Of a stretch of DNA of 64,000 bases, positions 44,479-54,302 are shown in pieces. The notes beneath the pieces were generated by a model that had not been told where the DNA came from, did not search any database, and saw nothing but the letters and a program-made list of their open reading frames with translations. The DNA comes from Shouchella lonarensis (GTDB lineage: Bacteria; Bacillota; Bacilli; Bacillales; Bacillaceae_D), in NCBI RefSeq assembly GCF_900096965.1, contig NZ_FMYM01000007.1, positions 124,001 to 188,000 of the forward strand. The letters are read 5' to 3'. Both the position numbers and the translations under genes were made by a program. Positions within the stretch are counted from its first letter, which is position 1; each line of letters opens with the position of its first letter.

Positions 44479-45836
44479 GTATAGATGCGACATTGGTTCA
44501 AAAAGTTGCGCTGCGTCAGCGTCTAGCAAATGATACACGTACGTTTGCATCTGTTTCCACCGATACACGTCATCACTCACCGCAGTCATTATTCGTACCA
44601 TTACGCGGAGAACGATTTAATGGGCATACCTTTTTAGATGCCGCGATTGAAGCTGGTGCGACGGCGACTTTATGGCAGGAAGATGAGGCGTTGCCACGAG
44701 AGGTTCCCGATACTTTCCAAGTTTACTATGTAACAGATACAACGGAGGCATTACAAAACCTTGCCCGACTGTATAGAGAACATGTGAATCCATTTATCAT
44801 TGGTATCACAGGTTCGAACGGCAAAACAACGACAAAAGATATGGTGGCAACACTACTTGAGCCGTTGGGTGTCGTTCATAAGACAAAAGGTAACTTCAAT
44901 AACCACATTGGTGTTCCGCTCTCGTTACTTTCAATGCCTAGTCATTGTGATTATGCTGTCATTGAGCTAGGGATGAACCATCCAGGAGAGATTGCGTTTT
45001 TGTCGCGCTTAGCGGCACCAAATGCGGCGATTGTGACAAATATTGGTGAGGCGCATATTGCTGCTTTTGGATCTCGGACAGGAATTGCGGATGAAAAGAT
45101 GTCCATCCGGTCAGGTCTTACAAATGAAAAATGGTTATGGATTGATGGTGATGAATCGCTGTTAACAGCGTATGCAGATGAGGCAACCACTGTTGGATAT
45201 GCCTCGCAGGCAGATGTGTATATCAATGCGATAACGCCACTGAAAACGGGTTATACATTTAAAATCAATTCAAATGTGAGCTTCTCTCTTCCCATGCTTG
45301 GTGAACACAACATTAAAAATGTAACGTATGCAATTTCATTAGCGCAACGACTAGGATTAGAAACAGAGAGGATCCAGAAACAAATGAATATAATAGAAGT
45401 GAGTGGGATGCGACTAGAACCATTGCAAGGACCAAATGGTGTGACCATTGTTAATGACGCATACAATGCGAACCCAACATCAATGAAGGCGGCAATCGAG
45501 ACAGTGAAATCATTACCGGGGTATAAGGAACGTGTGCTTGTACTTGGTGGAATTTATGAACTTGGGGAAGCGGAAGAAGCTTTGCATAAAAGTGTGGCTG
45601 AAGTCATCGAAGCACCTATTACAACGGTAATCACCGTTGGAGACAAAGGTTACTGGATTCATGAGGCGCTTACGCTACGCGCATTACCGCACATTACATG
45701 CATCCATGTATATAGTGTAGACGAAGCCAAAAAGCATTTATCCCCTTATTTAAAAGAAAATACGGTTGTATTACTTAAAGCTTCACGTGCAGTTGCGCTT
45801 GAAAAAGTATTACCGGCTGTCAAAGGAGGTTTTTAA
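44475..45836 (+). CDS. murF: UDP-MurNAc-tripeptide:D-Ala-D-Ala ligase MurF
   Basis: A 453-residue Mur ligase adding the D-Ala-D-Ala dipeptide. The ATP loop is [14 protein letters not shown], with [16 protein letters not shown] typical of MurF. It lies inside the cluster between murE and mraY, whereas B. subtilis keeps murF elsewhere, beside ddl. ATGA overlap with murE implies coupled translation. Confidence 0.95.
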   Translation: MSIDATLVQKVALRQRLANDTRTFASVSTDTRHHSPQSLFVPLRGERFNGHTFLDAAIEAGATATLWQEDEALPREVPDTFQVYYVTDTTEALQNLARLYREHVNPFIIGITGSNGKTTTKDMVATLLEPLGVVHKTKGNFNNHIGVPLSLLSMPSHCDYAVIELGMNHPGEIAFLSRLAAPNAAIVTNIGEAHIAAFGSRTGIADEKMSIRSGLTNEKWLWIDGDESLLTAYADEATTVGYASQADVYINAITPLKTGYTFKINSNVSFSLPMLGEHNIKNVTYAISLAQRLGLETERIQKQMNIIEVSGMRLEPLQGPNGVTIVNDAYNANPTSMKAAIETVKSLPGYKERVLVLGGIYELGEAEEALHKSVAEVIEAPITTVITVGDKGYWIHEALTLRALPHITCIHVYSVDEAKKHLSPYLKENTVVLLKASRAVALEKVLPAVKGGF

Positions 45837-45837
45837 A

Positions 45838-46812
45838 ATGGAAGAACGAACACTTTTATTCGTTCTCCTTCTCTCGTTTGCGGCTGCGGTTTTGTTGTTA
45901 CCGCTATTCATCCCTTTTTTACGGAGATTAAAGTTTGGGCAAAGCATTCGCGAAGAAGGACCAAAATCGCACCACAAAAAAACCGGAACACCGACAATGG
46001 GTGGGATTGTCATTGTCTTAGCTGTATTCATCACAACATTGTTCATTGGGTTTGTTTTCTCCTCTTTTAGTGAGGAGTTATGGTTATTGTTATTGGTTAC
46101 GCTCGGTTATGGTATAGTTGGGTTTTTAGATGATTATTTAAAAGTCATACGAAAACATAATTTAGGACTTACCTCGAAGCAAAAACTCGTCGGACAATTG
46201 GTGATTGCCGCCTTATTTTATGCTGGATTACTTTATATTGGGCTTGATACCACAATTTCAATCCCCGGGACAACTGTCATGATTGAATTAGGATGGTTTT
46301 ATGCTGTACTTGTTGTTGTCATGCTCATTGCTGGAAGTAATGCTGTCAATTTGACAGATGGCTTAGATGGTTTACTTGCAGGAACAGGTGCGATTGCATT
46401 TGGTGCGTTTGCAATCTTGGCATGGAGTGTTGAGTTATTTGACACGGCTTTATTTGCTGCGGCAATTGTTGGGTCAGTTCTAGGGTTCCTTGTGTTTAAT
46501 GCACATCCCGCAAAAGTTTTTATGGGTGATACGGGTTCTCTCGCGCTTGGTGGTGCCATTGCGGCAATAGCGATTTTAACAAAGATGGAATTAATGTTAA
46601 TTGTTATTGGTGGCGTATTTGTTATTGAAACACTTTCTGTCATTATTCAAGTCATCTCATTTAAAACGACAGGTAGACGTGTGTTTAAAATGAGTCCGCT
46701 TCACCATCATTATGAGCTATGTGGCTGGTCAGAGTGGCGTGTGGTCGTCACATTTTGGAGTATTGGTATGGTGTTTGCAATTATAGGTGTATATATGGGT
46801 GTGTCTTTATGA
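45838..46812 (+). CDS. mraY: Phospho-MurNAc-pentapeptide transferase MraY
   Basis: A 324-residue enzyme with ten membrane helices forming lipid I on undecaprenyl phosphate. Signatures are [12 protein letters not shown], the catalytic [12 protein letters not shown] and HHHYELCGW near the C-terminus. The start follows AAAGGAGG. The stop overlaps the murD ATG by four bases. Confidence 0.97.
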   Translation: MEERTLLFVLLLSFAAAVLLLPLFIPFLRRLKFGQSIREEGPKSHHKKTGTPTMGGIVIVLAVFITTLFIGFVFSSFSEELWLLLLVTLGYGIVGFLDDYLKVIRKHNLGLTSKQKLVGQLVIAALFYAGLLYIGLDTTISIPGTTVMIELGWFYAVLVVVMLIAGSNAVNLTDGLDGLLAGTGAIAFGAFAILAWSVELFDTALFAAAIVGSVLGFLVFNAHPAKVFMGDTGSLALGGAIAAIAILTKMELMLIVIGGVFVIETLSVIIQVISFKTTGRRVFKMSPLHHHYELCGWSEWRVVVTFWSIGMVFAIIGVYMGVSL

Positions 46813-48191
46813 GAAAAAATCAAGATAAATTGAAAGAAAAGAAAATCCTTGTTTTAGGTATGGCGAAAAGTGGGGCGGCTTGTGCAACATTGCTGGTGCA
46901 ATTGGGTGCAGTTGTCACGATAAATGATGCAAAAGAACGAATGGATCATCCTGAAGCGAGTGATCTTGAAGCGCTAGGGGTGAAGGTTGTTTGCGGTGGT
47001 CATCCGTTATCGTTGTTAGATGATATAGACGTCGTCATTAAAAATCCAGGAATTCGATATGACAATGTGCTTGTGAAAACTGCGTTGGAGAAAGGGCTTC
47101 CTGTTTGGACAGAGATTGAATTGACGACGATGCTTTCTGAAGCGGATGTCATTGCAATCACGGGTTCAAATGGGAAAACGACGACGACAACACTTGTAAA
47201 TGACATGTTAAAAGATAGCGGAAGAACACCGCGTATGGCTGGAAACATTGGTATTGTTGCATCTACAGTAGCGGCCAATGCAACGAAGCAAGATATTCTT
47301 GTACTAGAGTTGTCTAGTTTCCAATTAATGGGGACAGACGCTTTCAAGCCGAAAATTGCCGTTTGGCTTAATTTGTTTGATGCCCATCTTGATTACCATG
47401 GGAGCCGAGATGCTTACATTGCAGCAAAGGCAAAGATCGCTGCAAATTTAACGGCAGAAGATTACCTTGTTTATAATGCTGATGATACGCAAGTAGTAAA
47501 AGAAGTGAGCAGGTTAGGTGGAACAAAAGTCCCCTTTTCGCGTAAAGAACAGCAAGAAGCGGGTGCCTATTTACACGAAGGGATGATTATGTTTCGTGGA
47601 GAACAAGTCATGCCACTAGCAGAAGTGGTGCTTCCTGGTGAACATAATACAGAAAATATGTTAGCAGCAGTTGCCGCAGCAAAATTAGCTGGTGCGACAT
47701 CGGCACAAATTTACCGGGTGCTCACGTCTTTTTCTGGGGTGAAGCATCGCTTACAATTCGTGGGGACATGGGAAGGGCGTTCGTTTTATAACGATGCAAA
47801 AGCGACAAACGTGTTGGCGACGCAAGCAGCCCTTTCTTCGTTCACAAAGCCAACGATTTTGCTCGCGGGTGGTCTTGATCGCGGTCACTCTTTTGAGGAG
47901 CTTCGTTCAAGTATGGCGCACGTAAAAGCAGTGATCGCTTTTGGGGAGACACGCAAGCGTTTGGCGTCTTTTGCAGAAAAGGCAGGCAGTACCGCTGTTG
48001 TCGTAAACAATATTGGAGAAGCGGTGCGTGAAGCACTAAAGTATTCAAATGAAGGAGACGTTATTTTGCTTTCTCCAGCGTGTGCAAGTTGGGATCAATA
48101 TCGCACATTTGAAGAGCGTGGGGACGCTTTTTTACAAGCGGTCGCGATGGAGACGATGCCTCACTTTAAACCTCCAAACGCCGATGTGTAA
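46809..48191 (+). CDS. murD: UDP-MurNAc-L-alanine:D-glutamate ligase MurD
   Basis: A 460-residue Mur ligase adding D-glutamate. The N-terminal domain has [12 protein letters not shown], the ATP loop is [12 protein letters not shown], and FYNDAKATN is the MurD-type ligase motif. It is coupled to mraY by ATGA overlap. Confidence 0.97.
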   Translation: MRKNQDKLKEKKILVLGMAKSGAACATLLVQLGAVVTINDAKERMDHPEASDLEALGVKVVCGGHPLSLLDDIDVVIKNPGIRYDNVLVKTALEKGLPVWTEIELTTMLSEADVIAITGSNGKTTTTTLVNDMLKDSGRTPRMAGNIGIVASTVAANATKQDILVLELSSFQLMGTDAFKPKIAVWLNLFDAHLDYHGSRDAYIAAKAKIAANLTAEDYLVYNADDTQVVKEVSRLGGTKVPFSRKEQQEAGAYLHEGMIMFRGEQVMPLAEVVLPGEHNTENMLAAVAAAKLAGATSAQIYRVLTSFSGVKHRLQFVGTWEGRSFYNDAKATNVLATQAALSSFTKPTILLAGGLDRGHSFEELRSSMAHVKAVIAFGETRKRLASFAEKAGSTAVVVNNIGEAVREALKYSNEGDVILLSPACASWDQYRTFEERGDAFLQAVAMETMPHFKPPNADV

Positions 48192-48279
48192 ACATTGTTC
48201 TCGTTCTTACACTTCTAAATGAACGTGCTTGTTCATATTGTACAAGTATACGTCGTAGGAGTGAGAGGTGTTCACATAC

Positions 48280-49377
48280 ATGTACAAGCAAAAGTCTGCA
48301 CCAGATTATATGCTGCTTTGTCTTACACTCGCCCTATTAACAATTGGTTTAGTGATGGTTTATAGTGCGAGTGCAGCATGGGCGTCTTACCGTTTTGAAG
48401 ACCCGTACTTCTTTGCAAAACGGCAACTTTTTTTTGGTGGTACAGGGGTTGTGCTCATGCTTGGAATGATGCGGATTGATTATTGGACATGGCGCACTTA
48501 CAGTAAAGTGCTGCTTCTCATTTGTTTTTTATTATTAATCGTGGTCTTAATTCCTGGGGTTGGCTTAGTGCGTGGAGGAGCGCGCAGTTGGCTTGGTGTA
48601 GGGGCTTTTTCTATCCAGCCTTCAGAGTTTATGAAAATCGCGATGATTATCTTCTTAGCATGGTACTTGGCAAAATACCAAAAACGAATTGTCTCGTTTA
48701 AAAAAGGACTCGTGCCTTCTTTAGGGCTTGTATTGATTGCATTTGGTTTAATTATGTTACAGCCTGACCTAGGAACAGGTGCGGTGATGGTGGCGACGTG
48801 TGTGGTCATGATTTTTGTGTCTGGTGCGCGCATCATGCATTTTGCTTTGCTTGGTTTATTAGGTCTCGCGGGTTTTGTCGGTTTGATTGCCAGTGCGCCT
48901 TACCGTATTGAACGGATCCAATCTTTCTTAGACCCATGGAGTGACCCATTAGGAAGTGGATTTCAAATTATCCAGTCACTATTTGCGATCGGTCCAGGTG
49001 GATTGTTCGGAATGGGATTAGGTGAAAGCCGGCAGAAGTATTTTTATTTACCAGAGCCACAAACCGATTTTATTTTCTCTATTTTGGCAGAGGAAATGGG
49101 TTTTTTAGGTGGGTTGGCCGTGTTGCTTTGTTTTTTGTTGCTTTTTTGGAGAGGGATTCGTATCGCATTAGGTGCACCAGATTTATTCGGGAGTTTTCTA
49201 GCAATTGGAATTACAACCATGATTGTCATTCAAGTCATGATTAATATCGGCGTTGTGACCGGACTTATCCCAGTAACGGGCATCACGCTTCCGTTGCTGA
49301 GCTATGGTGGCTCATCGTTAACTTTAATGTTGCTCTCCATTGGTATATTACTGAATATTAGTCAACATGCACGTTAA
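48280..49377 (+). CDS. spoVE: Stage V sporulation protein E, SEDS-family glycosyltransferase
   Basis: A 365-residue SEDS protein with ten predicted helices; partner of SpoVD in polymerising cortex peptidoglycan. Sequence closely follows B. subtilis SpoVE (VYSASAAWA, RSWLGVGAFSIQPSEF, QPDLGTG and LLSYGGSSLTLMLLS). A GTG four codons upstream is an alternative start. It is the only SEDS gene in this window; ftsW is absent from its usual site before pyc, so this gene might also serve vegetative division unless ftsW lies elsewhere. Confidence 0.93.
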   Translation: MYKQKSAPDYMLLCLTLALLTIGLVMVYSASAAWASYRFEDPYFFAKRQLFFGGTGVVLMLGMMRIDYWTWRTYSKVLLLICFLLLIVVLIPGVGLVRGGARSWLGVGAFSIQPSEFMKIAMIIFLAWYLAKYQKRIVSFKKGLVPSLGLVLIAFGLIMLQPDLGTGAVMVATCVVMIFVSGARIMHFALLGLLGLAGFVGLIASAPYRIERIQSFLDPWSDPLGSGFQIIQSLFAIGPGGLFGMGLGESRQKYFYLPEPQTDFIFSILAEEMGFLGGLAVLLCFLLLFWRGIRIALGAPDLFGSFLAIGITTMIVIQVMINIGVVTGLIPVTGITLPLLSYGGSSLTLMLLSIGILLNISQHAR

Positions 49378-49517
49378 AGCGTGCGATTGCCAAAATATTT
49401 TTAGAAAATAGAGGATTTTTTGTGCACGATAGCGAATGGATTGTAGCCAAGAAACTTTTTCTCATTGGGCAAACATTGCTATGTTCATTTATTAAGGAGT
49501 TGAAAAACGATTTTGTG

Positions 49518-50294
49518 ATGAAAAATGATAAAGTTGTCACAATGCCACCAATCAAGGAGCAAAGAAAAAGAAAATCCAATCGTCGTTTACTGATGTTCGT
49601 ACTATTATTTTTCTTCTTTTTGCTTGTGCTTGTTTATTTTCAAAGTCCGTTTAGCAAAGTCGATAAACTGATTGTGACTGGCAACGAGTTGATTGAAGAA
49701 AACGAACTGATGAGAGAAAGTGGGATACGTGAAGGAGATAGTATGTGGCAATTGTCTTTAGATGAGAAAGAGGCACAAATAACAACGTTAAGAGGGATAA
49801 AATCGGTGTCGATTGAAAAGAAGTGGCCAACAACCGTCGTCATGACCATTGAAGAACATGAACGTGTTGGCTATGTTCTTGTCGACGACACATATGCACC
49901 TATCCTCGCTTCTGGGGAGAAGCTCGCACCTGTTTCTTTTGCGAAAGTACTTGGTGATGCGCCAATCTTGATCGGTTTCTCAGAGCAGCGTTGGTTAAAG
50001 ACTTTAAGCAAAGAATTGGCCAAAACGGATCCAGCCGTGATGAAATGTATTTCTGAAATAATGCCGATGCACGTGGAAGATGATCAAGTAGCATTGGCCG
50101 TCTATATGACAGATGGGATCGAAGTACGTACATCACTTGAGGGATTTGCGGAATATATGCGTCCATATTTGAAGGTGTCTTCTCAAATAGATGCATCACA
50201 ACCTGGCGTGTTGCATATGAAATTAAGTCCCTATTTCCAAGCAGCTAATCAAGGATTAAATGAGGATCGTGGCGGTGTGGAGGCAAATGATTAA
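49518..50294 (+). CDS. divIB: Cell division protein DivIB (FtsQ)
   Basis: A 258-residue bitopic divisome protein: short basic cytoplasmic segment IKEQRKRKSNRR, one membrane helix, then an external POTRA domain beginning FSKVDKLIVTGNELIE and a beta domain. The start is uncertain: ATG at 49518 gives the length of B. subtilis DivIB but its AAGGAG is 18 bases away, while GTG at 49422 has AGAGGA at good spacing. It follows spoVE directly; murG and murB are missing in between. Confidence 0.87.
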   Translation: MKNDKVVTMPPIKEQRKRKSNRRLLMFVLLFFFFLLVLVYFQSPFSKVDKLIVTGNELIEENELMRESGIREGDSMWQLSLDEKEAQITTLRGIKSVSIEKKWPTTVVMTIEEHERVGYVLVDDTYAPILASGEKLAPVSFAKVLGDAPILIGFSEQRWLKTLSKELAKTDPAVMKCISEIMPMHVEDDQVALAVYMTDGIEVRTSLEGFAEYMRPYLKVSSQIDASQPGVLHMKLSPYFQAANQGLNEDRGGVEAND

Positions 50295-50409
50295 AAATAG
50301 GTGGACACTTATCTATCATGTTGCACAATCTTCCTTATAATTTGTTGAGGTTTTTCCTTTTCTCTGCGCTGATCTTAGTGTAGACTTATAGAGGAGAAAT
50401 AGTGAGATT

Positions 50410-50436
50410 AAAGGATTTGCGTGTTCGCTGTTGAAT
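50410..50436 (+). promoter_or_regulatory. Sigma-H promoter of ftsA-ftsZ
   Basis: AAAGGATTT (50410-50418) and GTTGAAT (50430-50436) with an 11-base spacer match the sigma-H consensus RNAGGAWWW-N11/12-RNNGAAT at every position. B. subtilis ftsAZ also has a sigma-H promoter for septum formation at sporulation onset. Confidence 0.75.
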
Positions 50437-50512
50437 ACATTACATATTCAGAAGAAGCGAAGTCTCAAAGTAAGGTCGACATCAAGACTGTGTAGACAAG
50501 GAGGTTCGGCGG

Positions 50513-51787
50513 GTGAGTAGCGAAACGTATGTAAGTTTAGATATTGGTACATCTTCTGTTCGAGTCATCATTGCAGAGCTCACAAACGGCTCAATGAATA
50601 TTTTGGGTGTAGGAAATGCACCTTCAAAAGGTGTGCGCAAAGGCGTCATCGTTGATATAGATGAGACTGTGCAGTCCATTAGGTGTGCAATAGATGAAGC
50701 TGAGAGAATGGTTGGCGTAAAAATACAACAAGTCGTCGTTGGCGTCAATGGCAGTCATGTTGAGTTGACACCTTGCCATGGGGTAGTCGCTGTATCGAGC
50801 AGTGATCGTGAAATTGGGCACGAAGATGTACAGCGTGTACTTGAGGCAGCGCAAGTGTTATCGATCCCTCCAGAGAGAGAAATTATCGACGTATTGCCGA
50901 AGCAATTTATTGTAGACGGTTTAGACGAGATTACTGATCCACGTGGCATGATTGGCGTTCGCCTAGAGGTCGAAGGTACAATGGTCACTGGATCAAAAAC
51001 CGTGTTGCATAATTTGTTACGCTGTGTTGAGCGGGCGGGACTTGAAGTGGCTGATATTTGTTTGCAGTCGCTTGCTACTGGTGCGGTGGCGGTATCGAAA
51101 GATGAAAAACGCCTCGGCGTTTGTGTATTAGATATTGGTGGTGGATCGACAACGATATCTGTTTTTGAACAAGGAACATTACAAGCTACAATGGTTTTAC
51201 CGGTCGGTGGCGACCATATTACAAATGACCTCGCAATTGGATTGAGAATGACAACAGAAGAGGCAGAACGAGTGAAATGTCAACATGGACATGCGTTTAT
51301 TGATGAGGCTGCCCGTGAAGAAATCGTCACAATTGAACAAGTAGGCGACGATGAAAAGCAGACAGTCACGCAACTAGAACTGGCTCGTGTCATTGAACCA
51401 CGGCTGGAGGAGTTATTTGAGCTTGTTGCAAAAGAACTTGTTCGTCTTGGTTTTAAGCACTTTCCAAGTGGATTTGTATTAACAGGTGGCACAGTAAGCT
51501 TGCCTGGGGTACTAGAATTGGCAAAGGATATGTTAAATGGCACGGTGCGAACAGCAATCCCGAATTATATTGGTGTACGGGAGCCGACGTATACGGTCAG
51601 CATTGGTCTGATCCAGTTTTCTCATAAATATATGCACATGAAGGGAAGAGAGGTTGCCGCTGCTTTTGCGCAAGTGACAGAAGATACACCGCGAGGTACG
51701 ACGGCTTCTAAACAACCATCTGGGAAACAAGCGCAGCAGAAGAATGAATCCAAGGTAAAAAAGATGTTTAAGTCATTATTTGAATAA
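50513..51787 (+). CDS. ftsA: Cell division protein FtsA
   Basis: A 424-residue actin-like ATPase anchoring FtsZ to the membrane. Motifs are SLDIGTSSVRVIIAE (phosphate 1) and VLDIGGGSTTISVFEQG (phosphate 2); the C-terminal VKKMFKSLFE is the amphipathic membrane-targeting helix after a Gln/Ser/Lys linker. The start is GTG after AAGGAGG. The usual ylxW, ylxX and sbp genes upstream are absent. Confidence 0.97.
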   Translation: MSSETYVSLDIGTSSVRVIIAELTNGSMNILGVGNAPSKGVRKGVIVDIDETVQSIRCAIDEAERMVGVKIQQVVVGVNGSHVELTPCHGVVAVSSSDREIGHEDVQRVLEAAQVLSIPPEREIIDVLPKQFIVDGLDEITDPRGMIGVRLEVEGTMVTGSKTVLHNLLRCVERAGLEVADICLQSLATGAVAVSKDEKRLGVCVLDIGGGSTTISVFEQGTLQATMVLPVGGDHITNDLAIGLRMTTEEAERVKCQHGHAFIDEAAREEIVTIEQVGDDEKQTVTQLELARVIEPRLEELFELVAKELVRLGFKHFPSGFVLTGGTVSLPGVLELAKDMLNGTVRTAIPNYIGVREPTYTVSIGLIQFSHKYMHMKGREVAAAFAQVTEDTPRGTTASKQPSGKQAQQKNESKVKKMFKSLFE

Positions 51788-51825
51788 GACAAGCCGTCAT
51801 ACAGTCTGGTTAGGGGGATTTTGAG

Positions 51826-52962
51826 ATGTTTGATTTTGAAATGGATATGGATCAATTGGCGCAAATAAAAGTGATTGGTGTTGGAGGTGGTGGCTCTAAC
51901 GCTGTCAACCGTATGATTGAAAATGGACTGCAAGGTGTTGAATTCATTGCAGTCAATACAGATGCCCAAGCGTTACACCTTTCTAAAGCGGAGAAGAAGC
52001 TACAACTTGGTGGCAAATTAACACGAGGTTTAGGTGCTGGTGCCAACCCGGAGATCGGAAAAAAGGCAGCCGAAGAAAGTCGGGAGCAATTAGAAGAAGT
52101 TCTGCAAGATTCAGATATGGTGTTCATCACTGCTGGCATGGGTGGAGGCACAGGCACAGGGGCCGCACCTGTCATTGCTGAAGTTGCAAAAGAAATTGGT
52201 GCGCTTACAGTAGGTGTTGTGACACGCCCGTTTACTTTTGAAGGACGCAGACGTCAAACACAAGCGTTTGCAGGGATTGCAGCATTGAAAGAAAAGGTGG
52301 ACACATTGATTGTTATTCCGAATGATCGCTTACTAGAAATTGTTGATAAAAATACACCGATGCTTGAAGCATTTAGAGAAGCAGATAATGTATTACGCCA
52401 AGGGGTACAAGGCATTTCTGATTTGATCGCGACACCGGGGTTAATTAACCTTGACTTTGCAGATGTTAAGACGGTGATGAGTGAAAAAGGTTCCGCGCTC
52501 ATGGGTATTGGCGTGGCCAATGGTGAAATGCGGGCGTCAGAAGCTGCGAAAAAAGCGATATCTAGTCCACTCTTGGAAACATCTGTTGATGGGGCGCAAG
52601 GTGTGCTCATGAATATTACTGGTGGTACGAACTTAAGTTTATATGAAGTACATGAAGCAGCTGAGATTGTGTCGGAAGCTTGTGATGCAGAAGTAAACAT
52701 GATCTTTGGTTCTGTCATCAACGAGAATTTAAAAGATGAAATCATTGTCACAGTTATTGCAACTGGATTTGAAGATTCCGGTGAGCAAAAGTCGGGTGCT
52801 TCAGTCTCAGGGCAAGGGAAATCACATGTTGTCTCCGGGGCAAAGGGAGAGCAGAAACGATCAGAGGATCGTTTTAAGACACTTACTAAAGAGCAGGCGA
52901 ATGCATCAGCAGATACGCTTGATGTGCCAACATTTTTACGTAATCGCCGCAAACGTTCATAG
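51826..52962 (+). CDS. ftsZ: Cell division protein FtsZ
   Basis: A 378-residue tubulin-like GTPase forming the Z ring. [11 protein letters not shown] is the tubulin signature, and [12 protein letters not shown]-like and FTFEGRRR segments are present. The C-terminal peptide [13 protein letters not shown] binds FtsA and SepF. It is cotranscribed with ftsA (38-base spacer) and ends at a strong terminator. Confidence 0.99.
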   Translation: MFDFEMDMDQLAQIKVIGVGGGGSNAVNRMIENGLQGVEFIAVNTDAQALHLSKAEKKLQLGGKLTRGLGAGANPEIGKKAAEESREQLEEVLQDSDMVFITAGMGGGTGTGAAPVIAEVAKEIGALTVGVVTRPFTFEGRRRQTQAFAGIAALKEKVDTLIVIPNDRLLEIVDKNTPMLEAFREADNVLRQGVQGISDLIATPGLINLDFADVKTVMSEKGSALMGIGVANGEMRASEAAKKAISSPLLETSVDGAQGVLMNITGGTNLSLYEVHEAAEIVSEACDAEVNMIFGSVINENLKDEIIVTVIATGFEDSGEQKSGASVSGQGKSHVVSGAKGEQKRSEDRFKTLTKEQANASADTLDVPTFLRNRRKRS

Positions 52963-52980
52963 AAACGATCCATACGATGA

Positions 52981-53018
52981 AAAAGCCAAAAAGAGCACTC
53001 GTGCTCTTTTTGGCTTTT
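52981..53018. terminator. Bidirectional terminator after ftsZ
   Basis: The 18-bp perfect arms AAAAGCCAAAAAGAGCAC and complement, with a two-base loop, lie between ftsZ and the convergent aminotransferase gene. Confidence 0.9.
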
Positions 53019-53034
53019 TACGTGTGCTTGAATT

Positions 53035-54135
53035 TTAGATAGGATCGTATGATTTCAATGTTTCAATGACTCGTTTCTGATCTTCTATGCTCAAGTAAGG
53101 GTGCATCGGTAAAGCCAACAAACGTAAAATCTTTTCTTCGCATACGGGAAAGTCACCTTGCGTATAACCGAGATGTTGGTACACTTTTTGAAGGTGTAGA
53201 GGTAATGGATAATAGACACCGCTAGCAATTTCTTGTGTTTTTAAGTGCGTATGAATGTGATCGCGGTGTGGATGCTCGATACAGTAAAGATGAAAACAAT
53301 GACTTTCCTCGCTTGTAACATAGGGTGTCCGAATGTTATTTGTACCCTCCAGCACACTGTAACGATGAGCGTGAGCAACTCGTTTGTTTGTCCACTCATC
53401 GATGTATGGCAGACATACTCTCAAGATTGCTGCATGGATTTCGTCTAACCTACTATTGTATCCAATTTCATCATGGTAGTTCTTTACTTTCGTACCGTGA
53501 TGACGTAGCTGTTTCACTCTGCGGGCAATATCTTCTGATTGTGTGACAATTAAACCGCCATCACCAATGGTTGACAGATTTTTGGTCGGGAAAAATGAGA
53601 AGCAGCCGATGTCGCCAATTGTTCCTGATTTTTTTCCTTTCCATGCGGCGCCAAAAGCTTGGCAAGCATCTTCAATGACAAAAAGCCGATGCGCTTTGGC
53701 AATCTCATTTATGAAGGGTACATCACACATTTGTCCATACAAGTGTACAGGAAGGATTGCACGGGTTTTATTTGTAATTTTTTCCTCAATTTTATGTGGA
53801 TCGAGGTTGTAAGTATATGGATCGATGTCAACGAAAACAGGTGTGGCGCCAACAGAAGAAATCGCTTCTGCCGTGGCAAAAAAAGTTAACGGTGTCGTAA
53901 TCACTTCATCCCCGTAGCCAATATCCAAAGCCCGCAAAGCTAAGATGAGTGCATCAGTCCCGTTTGCAACAGAAACAGCATGTTTACTCTTTAAATAGTG
54001 ACAAACTTCTTCTTCAAACGAGGAAACTTCTGTGCCTAAAATAAATTGTCCACGATCAATCACACGGGTGACAGCTTGTAAGATATCATCTTTTAAAAAC
54101 TGGAACTGATGATTGACTTGAGCGAGCGAAATCAC
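53035..54135 (-). CDS. DegT/DnrJ/EryC1-family sugar aminotransferase
   Basis: A 366-residue PLP enzyme expected to transaminate a keto-sugar nucleotide. FFPTKNLSTIGDGG contains the PLP lysine (185), and VIEDACQAFGA the conserved Asp (156). The GTG at 54135 was chosen because GAGGTG lies six bases upstream; longer in-frame starts add 63 non-conserved residues. It is divergent from the glycosyltransferase-oxidoreductase-acyltransferase genes across 167 bases. Closest functional types are WbpE/WlbC or QdtB (C3 amination) and SpsC; position specificity cannot be settled from sequence alone. Confidence 0.85.
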   Translation of the reverse strand: MISLAQVNHQFQFLKDDILQAVTRVIDRGQFILGTEVSSFEEEVCHYLKSKHAVSVANGTDALILALRALDIGYGDEVITTPLTFFATAEAISSVGATPVFVDIDPYTYNLDPHKIEEKITNKTRAILPVHLYGQMCDVPFINEIAKAHRLFVIEDACQAFGAAWKGKKSGTIGDIGCFSFFPTKNLSTIGDGGLIVTQSEDIARRVKQLRHHGTKVKNYHDEIGYNSRLDEIHAAILRVCLPYIDEWTNKRVAHAHRYSVLEGTNNIRTPYVTSEESHCFHLYCIEHPHRDHIHTHLKTQEIASGVYYPLPLHLQKVYQHLGYTQGDFPVCEEKILRLLALPMHPYLSIEDQKRVIETLKSYDPI

Positions 54136-54302
54136 TTTTATCACCTCTTCAGAAGGATGGGCGTATACATCTGTACTACGTATATGAAAACTAACAAGAA
54201 TTAATACAATTGTGCTTGAATAAATTATCATATGGCTTCGTATGTGTAAGGTAGGAGTGGTGGAAAAACGAGGAGAATAACTTTGCTTGAGGAGTGATAG
54301 GA

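Noticed and set aside
48192-48279. TTCATATT upstream of spoVE, seven of eight bases of a sigma-E -35
   Set aside because: No acceptable -10 follows at 13-15 bases; spoVE may be sigma-E controlled, but the sequence here does not show it.
52254-52973. 239-codon minus-strand frame opposite ftsZ
   Set aside because: It is an antisense shadow of ftsZ with Ser/Pro-rich translation, no ribosome binding site and a fully conserved gene on the other strand.
54136-54302. Sigma-E-like element before the divergent aminotransferase gene (TTCATATA-N13-TATACGCC, minus strand)
   Set aside because: The -10 matches only four of eight positions; not enough to claim a promoter.
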